64,000 nt of DNA from an uncultured Sphingomonas sp. (GTDB lineage: Bacteria; Pseudomonadota; Alphaproteobacteria; Sphingomonadales; Sphingomonadaceae): NCBI GenBank assembly GCA_934555855.1, contig CAKTFL010000001.1, positions 1 to 64,000 of the forward strand, read 5' to 3'. This document shows, one piece after another, positions 16,765-26,665 of the stretch. How positions within the stretch are numbered: the stretch's first letter is position 1; every line of letters begins with the position of its first letter. Made by a program: the position numbers and the translations under genes. The notes under the pieces were generated by a model, which was not told the origin of the DNA, did no database searches, and saw only the letters and a program-made list of their open reading frames with translations.

Positions 16765-17620
16765 CTACCAGTCATAACTGGAGTCCGGGGTTACTATGGT
16801 GCCCCTGGGGGCGGTGTTGCACAGCCCGCCAACACCGCTATGCGGGCGCACATGGTTGTAGTCGTCGCGCCAGAGCCGCAGCACCGAGCGGGCATGGCCG
16901 AGCGACACGAACAGCGTCTCGTTGAGGCACTCATCACGCAGACGACCGTTGAAGCTCTCGACGTAGCCGTTCTGCTGCGGCTTGCCCGACGCGATGTAGT
17001 GCCATTCAACGGTCGCTCCTGCGTCCATCTCAGAATCGCCAGGCTGGTCAGCTCGGTGCCGTTGTCGCTGACGATCATCAGCGGCGGCACGTCTCTAGCC
17101 GCGATGACGGCGTCGAGCTCGCGAGCGACACGTGCGCCCTGACAGCGAGGTGTCGACCACCAACGCCAGGCACTCGCGCGTGAAGTCGTCGACCACCGCC
17201 AGGATGCGGATGCGCCGGCCGCTGATCAGCGTGTTGCTGACGAAGTCGAGGCTCCAGCGCTGGTTCGGTCCCTGCTGCAGCGTCATCGGCGCTCGGGTGC
17301 CCATGGCTCGCTTGCGGCCACGTCGGCGCCTGACCCGAAGGTTCTCCTCGCGGTAAAGCCGCAGCAGCTTCTTGTGGTTCATGACCAGCCCCTCGCGGGC
17401 CAGCATGATCCCCAGCCGCCGGTAGCCGAAGCGGCGCCGTTCGGCTGCGATCTCGCGCAGCCGCGACCGCAGGTCGCCATCATCACTACGCCGGGGCGCG
17501 TAGCGCACCGACTTCCTGTCCACGCCGAAGATGGTACATGCCCGACGCTCGCTGATGCCGAACAACTGCCGAGCATGCTCGACAGCCTTCCGCTGAGCGG
17601 CGGGCTTCACCAGTTTTTCC
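16765..17620 (-). pseudogene. IS3-family OrfB transposase, frameshifted
   Basis: The DDE catalytic protein is spread over three frames. One frame carries HARQLFGISERRACTIFG through SLDFVSNTLISGRRIRILAV and VDTSLSG (first Asp region). After a shift near 17135 comes [20 protein letters not shown] (second Asp). After another near 17030 come [20 protein letters not shown] and [11 protein letters not shown] (catalytic Glu). Two shifts beyond the normal OrfA/OrfB frameshift mean it cannot make a working transposase. Confidence 0.8.
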
Positions 17621-17873
17621 CCGCCACCTCCTTCAACACGGGGTTGTCGAGCATGGCGTCGGCCAGCAGTCGTTTGAGCCGACCGTTCTCCTCCTCGAGC
17701 ACCTTCAGCTTGCGCGCCTGCGACACGTCCATGCCGCCGTACTTCGCCTTCCACGCGTACAGCGTCGCGCTGCTGATACCGTGCTTGCGACACACATCGG
17801 CGGTCTTCATCCCGCCCTCCTGCTCGCGCAGCACCGCGATGATCTGCTCCTCACTGAACCTGGTCTTCTTCAC
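17607..17873 (-). CDS. IS3-family transposase OrfA
   Basis: Protein of 88 residues, full length for IS3 OrfA. The helix-turn-helix region (FSEEQIIAVLREQEGGMKTA, then DVCRKHGISSATLYAWKAKY) is followed by the leucine-zipper-like segment (LKVLEEENGRLKRLLADAML). It binds the IS ends and is normally joined to OrfB by -1 programmed frameshifting near its 3' end. OrfA is intact here but its partner is not. Confidence 0.88.
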   Translation of the reverse strand: MKKTRFSEEQIIAVLREQEGGMKTADVCRKHGISSATLYAWKAKYGGMDVSQARKLKVLEEENGRLKRLLADAMLDNPVLKEVAGKNW

Positions 17874-18062
17874 GTCCGTCTCCTCACGAAGCCGGACTCT
17901 AGCTCAAACTGGCAGAGGTTCAGGGGAGCACGTCAGCTCCCGCGCGGCCACCGTGAATCTATGTCCGAATAATGCACAGGGGCCGTTCTGGCCTCTAGAT
18001 GTTTGGACCGGCACCGGATCCACAAGCCTTCCTGGCGTGGCTCCAGCCGGCCTGTTTCATGC

Positions 18063-19031
18063 TCAGGCCGAGGCGCCGTCCGACAAACGGAGTGACGCAG
18101 CCCTACTGTCAGCAAGAAAGGCCGCATAGGCGTTGGCCAGCCCGTCCTGCAATGCGATCTTCGCTTGCCAACCAAGTGATTGCAGACGCGACGAATCCAT
18201 CAGCTTGCGCGGGGTGCCATCAGGCTTTTCCCGGTCAAGCTCGATCGCGCCGGCAAAGCCGACTATTTCGCACACCAGTTGCGCCGCTTCCAAAATGGTG
18301 ACGTCGCTGCCGAAGCCGACATTGACATGTTCGTCGCCTGAATATTGCTGGAGCAGGAACACCGACGCGTCCGCCATGTCGTCGACATGAAGGAACTCGC
18401 GTCTGGGCGTGCCGCTGCCCCACAGGGTGATCGCGTCCGCACTCGCTCCCTTCGCCTCATGTGCCTTGCGGATCAGTGCGGGCAGCACATGGCTGCCGTT
18501 CAGGTCATAATTGTCACCGGGTCCGTACAGGTTGGTCGGCATGGCGGAGATGTAATCGCGGCCGTGCTGGCGCCGAAACGCCTGGGCAAGCTTGATGCCG
18601 GCGATCTTGGCGATCGCATACCATTCGTTAGTCGGCTCAAGCGGGCCGGTCAGCAGCGCATCCTCGGTGATCGGCTGAGGCGCGAACTTGGGATAGATGC
18701 AGCTCGATCCCAGAAACAGCAGCCGGTCGACCCCAGCTGCATGTGCGCCCCCGATTACGGAAGTTTCGATCAACAGATTATCGTACAGGAAATCAGCCGG
18801 GTAGGACGCATTCGCCAGAATCCCGCCCACCTTTGCCGCAGCAAGCACCACCGCATCGGGCCGATTGTCTACCAGCCAGCGCGCCACGGTCGCACCGTCG
18901 CGCAGGTCGACCTGTGCGCGGTCGACGGTCAGCACGGTGCAATCCTCGCGCGCCAGGCGCCGCACGATTGCCGAGCCGACCATGCCGCGGTGCCCCGCGA
19001 CCCAGATCCGCTTGCCCGCCAGCTGGAACAT
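18063..19031 (-). CDS. fcl: GDP-L-fucose synthase
   Basis: NADPH-dependent 3,5-epimerase/4-reductase converting GDP-4-keto-6-deoxy-D-mannose to GDP-L-fucose. Length (322 residues) is typical. Visible: Rossmann motif [21 protein letters not shown], the catalytic YAIAK (YxxxK) followed by [13 protein letters not shown], and [10 protein letters not shown]. Its ATG overlaps the gmd stop by one base (TGATG), so the two are co-translated and together supply GDP-fucose for the surface glycan. The gene ends 127 bases from the IS3 end. Confidence 0.93.
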   Translation of the reverse strand: MFQLAGKRIWVAGHRGMVGSAIVRRLAREDCTVLTVDRAQVDLRDGATVARWLVDNRPDAVVLAAAKVGGILANASYPADFLYDNLLIETSVIGGAHAAGVDRLLFLGSSCIYPKFAPQPITEDALLTGPLEPTNEWYAIAKIAGIKLAQAFRRQHGRDYISAMPTNLYGPGDNYDLNGSHVLPALIRKAHEAKGASADAITLWGSGTPRREFLHVDDMADASVFLLQQYSGDEHVNVGFGSDVTILEAAQLVCEIVGFAGAIELDREKPDGTPRKLMDSSRLQSLGWQAKIALQDGLANAYAAFLADSRAASLRLSDGASA

Positions 19032-20095
19032 CAGGCGCCCTTGCCGATCGGCGCGGTCCGCATTGTCTCCAGGTCTGCCTGCACCATCTCGCGGGCGAGG
19101 TCGCGCGGGGATGTTTCATGGCTCCAGCCGAGCTGGTCGCGCGCCTTGGACGGATCGCCGATCAAGAGTTCCACCTCCGTGGGGCGGAAATAGCGCGGAT
19201 CCACCGCGACCCTGAGCTTGCCCGTCTTCTGGCAGTAACCCTTCTCGTCGACACCCTTTCCTTCCCAGCGCAGGGGAATGCCGACATCGGAAAACGCCCA
19301 GTCGACAAACGTACGCACGGGCGTCGTCTCGCCGGTAGCGAGCACGTAATCGTCGGGTTCATCGGCCTGCATCATCAGCCACATGCCGCGCACATATTCG
19401 CGCGCATGGCCCCAGTCGCGGCGCGCATCGAGGTTGCCGAGGTACAGCATCTCTTGCCGTCCGAGCGAGATCGCAGCCGCGGCGCGGGTAATCTTGCGGG
19501 TCACAAAGGTTTCGCCGCGCAGCGGGCTTTCGTGGTTGAACAGGATGCCGTTGGACGCGTGCATTCCATAGGCTTCACGATAGTTGACCACGATCCAGTA
19601 GGCGTAGAGCTTCGCCGCGGCATAGGGGCTGCGCGGGTAGAAGGGCGTGGTCTCGCGCTGCGGCACTTCCTGCACCAGGCCGTACAGCTCGGAGGTCGAG
19701 GCCTGGTAGAAGCGGGTGGTCTTTTCCCGCCCCAGGATGCGGATTGCCTCCAGCAGCCTCAGCGTGCCGATGCCGTCGGCATTGGCGGTGTATTCGGGCG
19801 TTTCGAAACTGACCTGGACATGGCTCTGCGCGGCAAGATTGTAAATCTCGTCCGGCTGCGTTTCCTGCACCAACCGGATCAGGTTGGTGCTGTCGGTCAT
19901 GTCGCCGTAATGAAGAGAAAATCGCGGATCGGTGACGTGAGGGTCCTCGTAGATATTCTCGATCCGGCCCGTGTTGAACGAGGACGAGCGCCGCTTCAGG
20001 CCGTGAACGCGATAACCCTTGTCCAGCAGCAGTTGCGCCAGATAGGCGCCGTCCTGGCCGGTGACGCCGGTAATCAGTGCTGTCTTCTGGGGCAT
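19031..20095 (-). CDS. gmd: GDP-mannose 4,6-dehydratase
   Basis: Extended short-chain dehydrogenase of 354 residues that converts GDP-D-mannose to GDP-4-keto-6-deoxy-D-mannose. Motifs: [19 protein letters not shown] (NADP-binding), [18 protein letters not shown], catalytic YAAAK, and [20 protein letters not shown], which is diagnostic of GMD. It lies directly upstream of fcl with a one-base overlap. A gap of 132 bases separates it from the beta-helix gene, so it could have its own promoter or be the tail of the large minus-strand operon. Confidence 0.95.
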   Translation of the reverse strand: MPQKTALITGVTGQDGAYLAQLLLDKGYRVHGLKRRSSSFNTGRIENIYEDPHVTDPRFSLHYGDMTDSTNLIRLVQETQPDEIYNLAAQSHVQVSFETPEYTANADGIGTLRLLEAIRILGREKTTRFYQASTSELYGLVQEVPQRETTPFYPRSPYAAAKLYAYWIVVNYREAYGMHASNGILFNHESPLRGETFVTRKITRAAAAISLGRQEMLYLGNLDARRDWGHAREYVRGMWLMMQADEPDDYVLATGETTPVRTFVDWAFSDVGIPLRWEGKGVDEKGYCQKTGKLRVAVDPRYFRPTEVELLIGDPSKARDQLGWSHETSPRDLAREMVQADLETMRTAPIGKGA

Positions 20096-20227
20096 CGTTG
20101 CTCCGATTCATCATTCCTGTTGACGGGCACGGCATTCTTGCCCCGCTCCGCTGCGGCTCGCATCGTGCGTTAGTGCCAAGGCTTGGGACAGTAAACGGGG
20201 TGTGCGGCCGGCATGGGTTCGCATGGC

Positions 20228-21793
20228 CTATCCCGCGTGGCCTCGTCGGGGAGGGACTGGTTCAGTCAGCGATTGACCCCGGCCACGGCGCCCATTGCCA
20301 TAGGCGATCGATCCGCGTGCTGGCGCCGCCTGAAAAAACCAGAGATTGTCGCGGTGTATGTCGTAGCTGGTGCATTCCATCTGATTGAACCGGACAATGC
20401 AGCCGCGCGTGTCGTTGAACGCAATGATCATTGCCTGGGGCGGCGCGTTTCCATTGGACATGAACCGGTTCTTCTCGATCACCGCAAGCCGGGCATTGTC
20501 GAGCTGGATCAGCTGACCAGTACCGACGCCGTTGAAGACATTGTCATGAATGTGGACGTTTGCCCCTTTGATGACCGCAACACCCGTGCTGCTGAACCGG
20601 TTATTCGCAACCTCGGCACCGTCAACGGCCTGAAGGAAGAGCGGGCTTGGGGGAGGCTTTCCTTCTGTCCGGTTTTGCAAAATCCGGCATCCGCTAACTA
20701 CGCGGGAATTGGACGCGGTGACCAGCGGCCCGATCGCGTCCTCAAACACGTTGTCGGCAACGGTCGTCCGGTCGCCGCCGACAATCTCGACATTGGGTCC
20801 CTGGCACCCGATGAAGCGGTTCCGGCTGATCAGGCAGTCCGTGCCCCAGCCGCTCAGCGATACGCCCATCCCGGCGATGGCAGGCGCTTTCCACACCGTG
20901 CAGCCGCGCACGATGATGTTGCGATAACCGTATAACTTCCGCTTGTCGTCACCTGCCCGGTGGTTCTGAAGCTCGACTCCCATTCGGCCGGGGGCAAGCC
21001 AGCAATCCTCGATCAGCAAGCCATCCAGGCCGATCACGCCGTCCGATCCGACCGGGCTGTTGTCCATCACGAAACTGACGCAATTGTTGTGACATTCGGC
21101 TTGATCCCGCATGGTAATCTTCAGCCGGATCAGCCGAATATCCCGCAGGTTGGCGTGGAACGACTGGATCGCTGCACTGCTTGTCCTTGTCTGCTCGATC
21201 CACAGGTCCCTGATCTCCAGGCGGGACAGGGTCGGCAGCATGAATGCCGTATCGGACGTGACGAGCCGCGTCCTCCACCCCTGGCCTGTGATCATGATTC
21301 CGTCTCGGGCCGGGATGCCCAAGGCACCGGTTCCCGTCAGATCGATGTCCCCAGCGGGCAAGATCATGGATTTACTCAACTCGAGCGCATCCGTGATCGC
21401 CTGCCGGTTTGCCGGGGCAAAGCTCCGGCCCAGGCCCGTCCTCAGTCCCAGCGATCGCGGATCAACAACGGCACCGATCCGAAGGCGAAAGAACCTGCCG
21501 TCAGCAGCCGCGAACGCGCTTGATCGGTGTTGGCGGATATAGCCGTCGTCAAGCGTATCGTCCTGGATATATTCTGCCGCACCCTCCCCCGACGCGTAAT
21601 AGCCTTGTGTGCGGACAAGCTTGGTCCCGGGCGGAATGACGGGAGCAGCGATGTCAGCGAACAAGCTGATCGAGGCAAGCTTGTGGTCATGATCCGCAGC
21701 GCGGGCGCAGTTGTCTAGGACGGCTATCGTCGCAGCCGCTGCCGTTGCTATCAACTGGCGCCGGGTCACGCCCGGTCTCTGATCGACCATCAT
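20228..21793 (-). CDS. Tat-exported right-handed beta-helix protein
   Basis: Protein of 521 residues starting at the ATG that overlaps the wzy stop (ATGATGG at 21793-21788). The N-terminus MMVDQRPGVTRRQLIATAAA has a twin-arginine signal, so export of a folded protein to the periplasm is predicted. Residues 190-500 contain repeated N-x-F/I-x-G and V-x-x-N-x-F patterns (ISRNRFIGCQGPNVEIVGGD, VADNVFEDA, VANNRFSSTGVAVIKG, IHDNVFNG), typical of right-handed parallel beta-helices of polysaccharide lyases and epimerases. Its place in a glycan operon suggests a lyase or C5-epimerase acting on the product; the enzyme class is not provable here. Confidence 0.78.
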   Translation of the reverse strand: MMVDQRPGVTRRQLIATAAAATIAVLDNCARAADHDHKLASISLFADIAAPVIPPGTKLVRTQGYYASGEGAAEYIQDDTLDDGYIRQHRSSAFAAADGRFFRLRIGAVVDPRSLGLRTGLGRSFAPANRQAITDALELSKSMILPAGDIDLTGTGALGIPARDGIMITGQGWRTRLVTSDTAFMLPTLSRLEIRDLWIEQTRTSSAAIQSFHANLRDIRLIRLKITMRDQAECHNNCVSFVMDNSPVGSDGVIGLDGLLIEDCWLAPGRMGVELQNHRAGDDKRKLYGYRNIIVRGCTVWKAPAIAGMGVSLSGWGTDCLISRNRFIGCQGPNVEIVGGDRTTVADNVFEDAIGPLVTASNSRVVSGCRILQNRTEGKPPPSPLFLQAVDGAEVANNRFSSTGVAVIKGANVHIHDNVFNGVGTGQLIQLDNARLAVIEKNRFMSNGNAPPQAMIIAFNDTRGCIVRFNQMECTSYDIHRDNLWFFQAAPARGSIAYGNGRRGRGQSLTEPVPPRRGHAG

Positions 21794-23070
21794 TGCTGTT
21801 CGGTACGCGCCACAGGCAGTCGCGAGCGCGTAGCGCGATACACCAACCAACCCAGCAGAAAAGAAGACCCGAAAAAGAAGTTAAAGCTTACGAGGCCTAC
21901 ATTAACCAGCAGAACCGTTCCGGTCAGGCAAAGTACCCAGCAATCAAAAATGTCGACAGCAGGTGACCGCAAAACCGACCGGGACAGCTTTGCACAAAAG
22001 TAGGCAAGGCATCCGAAGCCGAGCACGCCCATGCGGTAAAGAGCATCAATGAAGGCGTTGTGCGATCCAACCAGGATAAAGCCTGGGCTATCGATATCCT
22101 GCAGAGTCACATCCGCTGCCCTGAGGTCATATATAGGTCTGATAGTTTCCGTTCCGAATCCAACGCCGATCCCGTGGCTTTCAAGGAAACGTTGTACGGC
22201 ATCATGCCAGAAGAACAGCCGGATGCCGGTATTTGGATCCATTATCCAGATCTCATCAGCGAACGGCCATGTCACAGCTATTGCGCCGATCAGGGCTAGA
22301 AGAAAGCCAATTGCGATCGGCCTTTTTAGCGAAGGAGCAGTAACAAGCGCGAGCAATGGTAATAGTGCTAGGCGAGACTGGGCTGATCCAGCCGTCAGGA
22401 TCAGGCAAATCGCGATGAAGATACTCATTGGTTGCGACGAACGAGGCGATTGCAGGCACCAACGGACGAAGATGAATGCGAGAAAAGTCTCCGCATTCAC
22501 GAACTGGCTCAGCCCGGTACTGGATTCGCTGAAATCCGGATTTGCCGCTGCGTCCGGGTCCATCATGAAAATTCCCAGCAGGCGGGAGAACACGGCCAGC
22601 AGGAAGACAAGCTGTTCAAGGCGCAGGAACCAAGGCCGGCCTTCGGCAACCCCTTCGTGGTAGAAGGCGAAGCTTGCCACGGCAAAAGCGAGAAACAGGC
22701 CGTAGGCGCATTGCTGAAATACAGCGCTTGGAGAGAAGAGCAGGGTTAAACGCTGATCAAGAATACCGAAATAAGACAATAAGGCGTAAGCCGCCGTAAT
22801 AACCGCAAAAATCACCAGGGACTGGGCAAGGTAGCGCCGTCCGGCGTGGGTTGCGATGATCGCCAATGGTGCCAAGGCGAGAGCCAGGCCTGGCGCCCCT
22901 AGCGGGCGCGAAATCAGAAACAGGCAAGCCCACATGAACGGCAGCAGCAGCAGCAGGGCCTGAGCGTCGTGGTTGGCGTCCAAGCGGCGCGATCCGTCAA
23001 CCGCTGTGGTCATCGTGCGTCCGTCCGCCATGGTGGTCTGCTTCAATGCCATCTGTCTTGCCGAACTCAC
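21790..23070 (-). CDS. O-antigen polymerase (Wzy-like) integral membrane protein
   Basis: Polytopic protein of up to 426 residues with about ten hydrophobic segments. Near the middle is SAQSRLALLPLLAL, and near residue 350 a periplasmic-loop motif GSHNAFIDALYRMGVLG, the two positions expected for Wzy/WaaL-family proteins. The start is uncertain: ATGs at 23070, 23052 and 23031 are all possible, because no strong ribosome site stands out. The stop overlaps the start of the beta-helix gene. It is the polymerase of the second block and is not closely similar to the one at 2755. Confidence 0.72.
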   Translation of the reverse strand: MSSARQMALKQTTMADGRTMTTAVDGSRRLDANHDAQALLLLLPFMWACLFLISRPLGAPGLALALAPLAIIATHAGRRYLAQSLVIFAVITAAYALLSYFGILDQRLTLLFSPSAVFQQCAYGLFLAFAVASFAFYHEGVAEGRPWFLRLEQLVFLLAVFSRLLGIFMMDPDAAANPDFSESSTGLSQFVNAETFLAFIFVRWCLQSPRSSQPMSIFIAICLILTAGSAQSRLALLPLLALVTAPSLKRPIAIGFLLALIGAIAVTWPFADEIWIMDPNTGIRLFFWHDAVQRFLESHGIGVGFGTETIRPIYDLRAADVTLQDIDSPGFILVGSHNAFIDALYRMGVLGFGCLAYFCAKLSRSVLRSPAVDIFDCWVLCLTGTVLLVNVGLVSFNFFFGSSFLLGWLVYRATRSRLPVARTEQQ

Positions 23071-23221
23071 ACGCTGCGGTCACGTATCGGCCGCGTCCGG
23101 TGACGCCTACTCGCCAAATCGCGCGCCTTCAAATCACACAGCCTTGTTCCGGTGTGAGCACTGCGTTGAATCACCCGCGATAAATGGTAAAAGCGGCCCT
23201 CCGGTCGGCCTTGGCGATGCG

Positions 23222-23308
23222 ATGTTCAGCACCATAAAAATCATCATCTTCTGGTCAGTGCTGATCTTCGGATACTGGCGATTCAGGCCGGCTCGTTTTC
23301 GCCGGTGA
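23222..23308 (+). CDS. Possible 28-residue membrane peptide
   Basis: A short plus-strand frame (MFSTIKIIIFWSVLIFGYWR, then FRPARFRR) makes one hydrophobic helix with a basic tail. It sits in the gap between two minus-strand genes and overlaps the 3' end of the glycosyltransferase by 26 bases. The ribosome site is weak. It may be a chance frame, and is listed only because its composition is so unlike a shadow. Confidence 0.2.
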   Translation: MFSTIKIIIFWSVLIFGYWRFRPARFRR

Positions 23309-24461
23309 ACAGGGCAGGGGCGGCCAGTCGAGCGTAGGCTTCCGCATATTCGCCCGCCATCCGGTCAAGACCGAACCTCTCGGTGATCAGCCGTCGCGTC
23401 GCGGCATCAAGGAAGCTACCCGGCACCTGAATGGCATCGGCAAGCAACCGCGCCAGTGCCGGCACATCTTCCACACCTGCCAATCCACCATAATGGTCCG
23501 GAAAAATGTCTCGCAGGCCGGGCGCCTGGAAACCGATCACGGGAAGGCCCGCCATGGCCGCTTCTACTGCGACCAGGGTCAGCCCCTCAAACCGAGATGG
23601 CATGAGCAACGTGTCATAATTGCCGAGCACCGCGGCGAGTCCCGGCGCCGGCGGAATCATGCGAACTGACTCATCCCCGTGAAAGGCAGCCCTGATCGTC
23701 TGCTCGAGCGAACCGGTGCCCATGACGGTCAGTTCGGCCGGCTTGGCAGTCAGAGCTCGTGTTGCTTCCCAGATTTCGGGAAGCAGGTCCGCACCTTTTT
23801 GCTGCTCGAGCCGTCCGGCAAACAGGATCCGGCACGTCGATCCCCTCCGTTCCCCTCCGCCCTGGTCCTGTGGCGGCCTGACACCGTTCAGGATGATCTC
23901 GACGCCACCGGCCGGCGTCGGTGGCAGGCCTGCCGCGGTTCTGAGTTCCACCAGTCCATCGGCAGCCTTGTCGGAAACGGCTGCCGCGTGACGATCACCC
24001 AGACGGCGCTCGACCCAATATCCGATCCGACGCCATTCCGGCCACAGCCGCACATTGTGTACGGTGCGCAGCACAGGCGTTGCGCGGACCTGCGAAGACA
24101 CCTGCGATGCCACCGCCCAGCAGGCTTCCGGCAACTCCGTATGCAGATGAACAAGGTCGGGCCTGGTTGATCGTACCACGCCCGCCAGCCGAAGACCCGC
24201 CTGCAAGAGCCCACCGCGTTTGAACGGCAATGCAGTGCCTTCATGCCGGATCGCGCCGATGGCATCGAGCCGTGTGACCATGCTGCGTGACACCGGCCCG
24301 TCACCAGCCCGCATAACGGCGAACACCGATGGTTCGATCCGGTCGCGAAGCTCCTCGGCAAGCGATATTGCGACGGATTCCGCGCCGCCCAGATCAAGAT
24401 GGGTAATGACCTGAAGGACGCGCATGGACTTCACACCATCGATGTCAAGGTGATCTGCCAT
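23283..24461 (-). CDS. Glycosyltransferase family 4
   Basis: GT-B glycosyltransferase of about 392 residues. The protein core begins MRVLQVITHLDLGGAESVAI, the usual GT4 N-terminus. The C-terminal half contains ILFAGRLEQQKGADLLPEIW, PSRFEGLTLVAVEAAMAGLP (E-x7-E) and PVIGFQAPGL. The ATG at 24461 has AAGG five bases upstream and lies eight bases after the previous gene's stop; the internal ATG at 24425 (MRVLQ) is an alternative. It is coupled to the upstream GT2 gene in the same operon. Donor and acceptor are unknown. Confidence 0.85.
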   Translation of the reverse strand: MADHLDIDGVKSMRVLQVITHLDLGGAESVAISLAEELRDRIEPSVFAVMRAGDGPVSRSMVTRLDAIGAIRHEGTALPFKRGGLLQAGLRLAGVVRSTRPDLVHLHTELPEACWAVASQVSSQVRATPVLRTVHNVRLWPEWRRIGYWVERRLGDRHAAAVSDKAADGLVELRTAAGLPPTPAGGVEIILNGVRPPQDQGGGERRGSTCRILFAGRLEQQKGADLLPEIWEATRALTAKPAELTVMGTGSLEQTIRAAFHGDESVRMIPPAPGLAAVLGNYDTLLMPSRFEGLTLVAVEAAMAGLPVIGFQAPGLRDIFPDHYGGLAGVEDVPALARLLADAIQVPGSFLDAATRRLITERFGLDRMAGEYAEAYARLAAPALFTGENEPA

Positions 24462-24468
24462 AAGGACC

Positions 24469-25527
24469 TTAAAAGCCGCCTGATGCGCCGCGTAGCGCCT
24501 GCAACCACAGATGGCGACCCGGCTTGTGAGAGATATCAAGCTCCCGATCAATCAGGCCGGGATCGAGACAGATCCGCCATGCCCGGTTCAGCTCATCGGC
24601 ATGATAGCCGATCAGCCATGGCGAAATATGCTTCCACCATGTCGGCAAAACTTTCCCGGCAAGGTCCTGCTGCATTTGATATTCCGTTCTCAGGAAGCCC
24701 AACAGAGTTTCCGGTTTGAGAGACTCATTCTCAGCAATGCGAATAGAAACAAGAATGGTGTGTAGTTGAGCTAAGCGAAAGTGAGCACAAAACCGCGCGT
24801 AGAAGAAGTAGTCGCATGAAGGGTACTCCTCCGCGTAAAAGCCGCCAATATCCCGAAAATGAGAGGTTCTAGCTAGGAATCCAACCAGATTACCTGCCGG
24901 ATTTCCCCAGAACATCTGTTTGAGATGAAGGGGACGGATTGAGACATGGCCGAACATCATACGTTCGATCACTTTTCGCCCTTTTCGCATCAGGCTGATC
25001 GGTTCAGGTGCGGTTTGCGCTACTTGCCGCTGATCTAGGGTTCGCTTGCGGCACACTATCCCGTCAGCCTTCCCGGCCATCAATAGCGGCAAGATCGTGC
25101 TACTGAACTTGGGATCGAGCAGGTCGTCATCGTGTAAAATGGTCAACCACTCACCCCGCGCGTGCGTGACGCATCGGTTTACGCTGCCATACATGCCGAT
25201 GTTATTGTCATTGATGAAATAGCGGATCGGCGCTGTAACAAGGTCCGGGGCCGCTGCCATCAAAGCCTCGGCACCACCCGAATTCGCATCATTGTCGACA
25301 ATCAGGATTTCGACCGGACCGATGCTTGCTTGGTCCACGGCACTGCGTACGGCCTCGACCAGCAGCGGGAGGCGCTTGTAGGTGTTGATGCCGATGGTGA
25401 GCAGGGGTAGGGCCGGGGCCGTATCCCACACCAGTTGCGCCGACACCTCCTCATTGTCATTCAGAGCGTTGCGCGTCGACGTAACGCTTGTGGCACTGAC
25501 AGGCGGTGATTTAGTTTCCAGGCGCAT
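24469..25527 (-). CDS. Glycosyltransferase family 2 (tandem paralogue 4)
   Basis: GT-A glycosyltransferase of 352 residues, with the start set by TGATG overlap with the preceding gene. Visible: LLTIGINTYKRLPLLVEAVR (N-terminal GT2 strand), VEILIVDNDANSGG, FINDNNIGMYGSVNRCV and WLTILHDDDLLDPKFSS (DxD-type metal site). It shares its layout and many motifs with the three genes upstream (INTYKRLPLL against PTFRRFDLL; WLTILHDDD against WHTLLNDDD), so it belongs to the same tandem family but is the most diverged of the four. It adds one residue of the repeat unit in the cytoplasm. Confidence 0.85.
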   Translation of the reverse strand: MRLETKSPPVSATSVTSTRNALNDNEEVSAQLVWDTAPALPLLTIGINTYKRLPLLVEAVRSAVDQASIGPVEILIVDNDANSGGAEALMAAAPDLVTAPIRYFINDNNIGMYGSVNRCVTHARGEWLTILHDDDLLDPKFSSTILPLLMAGKADGIVCRKRTLDQRQVAQTAPEPISLMRKGRKVIERMMFGHVSIRPLHLKQMFWGNPAGNLVGFLARTSHFRDIGGFYAEEYPSCDYFFYARFCAHFRLAQLHTILVSIRIAENESLKPETLLGFLRTEYQMQQDLAGKVLPTWWKHISPWLIGYHADELNRAWRICLDPGLIDRELDISHKPGRHLWLQALRGASGGF

Positions 25528-26645
25528 CACAAGCCTCCCATCGCACCCGAAACCAGCGCTAGGAGCCATTTGCGATCCTTGACGATCCGTACGCCTGATA
25601 CGTCCTGCAGTTCGGCATCATCAATGGAGGCATTGAACATCTGCTTTAGAACCGCACGATGCCGCGCCACGATCAGGCCTGAAAAGGCCTTTTCCCACCA
25701 TTGCGGTACGACAGTGCCGGCCATGGCGCGACGAATATCCTGGTTACGCTCAACAAAGCCGAGCAGCACCTCCGGCCGGGCCGATTCATTCTCTTCCAGC
25801 CGCACCTCGGCCAGGAAGTCGCGTACCTCGACAAAGCATTTCGTCATGGCGAAGCGCAGCATCATCAGGTGGTCTGCCGAGGGATAATCGTTCGGATCAT
25901 ATCCGCCGAGAGCAATGAGGTCGCTCTTGCGCGCGATCATGCCGACCGTGTTGCCGACCAGCGATCCCCAGAAGAACTTGTCTGCCGTCAGGCGGCGGTA
26001 CGGCCGGCCATGGAACCGATATTCGAGCCATGCGCGCCGGAGCAGCCCCTTTCCCGCACCACCGCTTTCCGCTTGGCTTGCCGGCATCTTTGAGCCGAAC
26101 ATGCGCTTGCGGCAGATCGCGCCATCAATATCCGGATGCGCGTCGAGCACCGCGTACATGCCAGCGCAGAAACCGGGCAGTAGCCGGTCGTCGTCGTTGA
26201 GTAGCGTGTGCCATGTCCCGCGCCCAAGCTCGATGCAGCGATTCCAGTTTCCGAACATGCCGATATTCTCGGCATTAACGAAGTAGCGGAACGCAGCGTC
26301 CCGCAATGCCGGAATCCTCTCCACGAGCCGTGCCGGCCCATCCGATGCGGGCTCGTTGTCGACCACGATGATCTCCACCGGCCGATCGAATTCCTGATCT
26401 AGCGCGCTCTGCACTGCCTCACAGAGCAGGTCGAAGCGACGGAAAGTCGGGATCGTGATGCTGATAAGCGGTTCGGGCGATGATCGACCTTCGAAAGCCA
26501 GGGTCGAAGGCACGTGCGACCAGTCAGTAAGGCTGTTGCGTCCCGAAAGCGATACCGACTTCATTTCAAAATCCGGACCTGCAGGCGGAGGAAAGTCGGG
26601 CAGGGGGCACGGCGTTGTCGGCGGGCCCGCCATCGGCGCACGCAT
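25527..26645 (-). CDS. Glycosyltransferase family 2 (tandem paralogue 3)
   Basis: GT-A glycosyltransferase of about 372 residues. Core motifs: LISITIPTFRRFDLLCEAVQ, VEIIVVDNEP, YFVNAENIGMFGNWNRCIEL and WHTLLNDDDRLLPGF (acidic metal-binding motif). The ATG at 26645 lies 20 bases downstream of the previous stop. A later ATG at 26564 (MKSVSLSGRN) is possible, because the first 27 residues are Pro-rich and not conserved in the paralogues. The 3' end overlaps the next GT2 start. Confidence 0.85.
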   Translation of the reverse strand: MRAPMAGPPTTPCPLPDFPPPAGPDFEMKSVSLSGRNSLTDWSHVPSTLAFEGRSSPEPLISITIPTFRRFDLLCEAVQSALDQEFDRPVEIIVVDNEPASDGPARLVERIPALRDAAFRYFVNAENIGMFGNWNRCIELGRGTWHTLLNDDDRLLPGFCAGMYAVLDAHPDIDGAICRKRMFGSKMPASQAESGGAGKGLLRRAWLEYRFHGRPYRRLTADKFFWGSLVGNTVGMIARKSDLIALGGYDPNDYPSADHLMMLRFAMTKCFVEVRDFLAEVRLEENESARPEVLLGFVERNQDIRRAMAGTVVPQWWEKAFSGLIVARHRAVLKQMFNASIDDAELQDVSGVRIVKDRKWLLALVSGAMGGL

Positions 26646-26665
26646 TGCGGCGTCCCGGTTCGTTA

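Larger units (their letters stand above)
16746..17935 (-). mobile_element. Degenerate IS3-family insertion sequence
   Basis: An element of about 1190 bases with inverted ends. The left end is TGACGTGCTCCCC... at 16746 and the right end reads TGACGTGCTCCCC... on the minus strand from 17935. Both continue with CCAGT and AGTCCGG elements at matching distances. It contains orfA and a broken orfB on the minus strand in the usual order. No direct target duplication is visible beside the ends (ATGG and GCTC), and orfB carries frameshifts, so this copy is probably immobile. Confidence 0.85.

Noticed and set aside
18743..20173. 476-codon plus-strand frame over gmd and fcl
   Set aside because: Both minus-strand genes are unmistakable; the plus frame is their complement.
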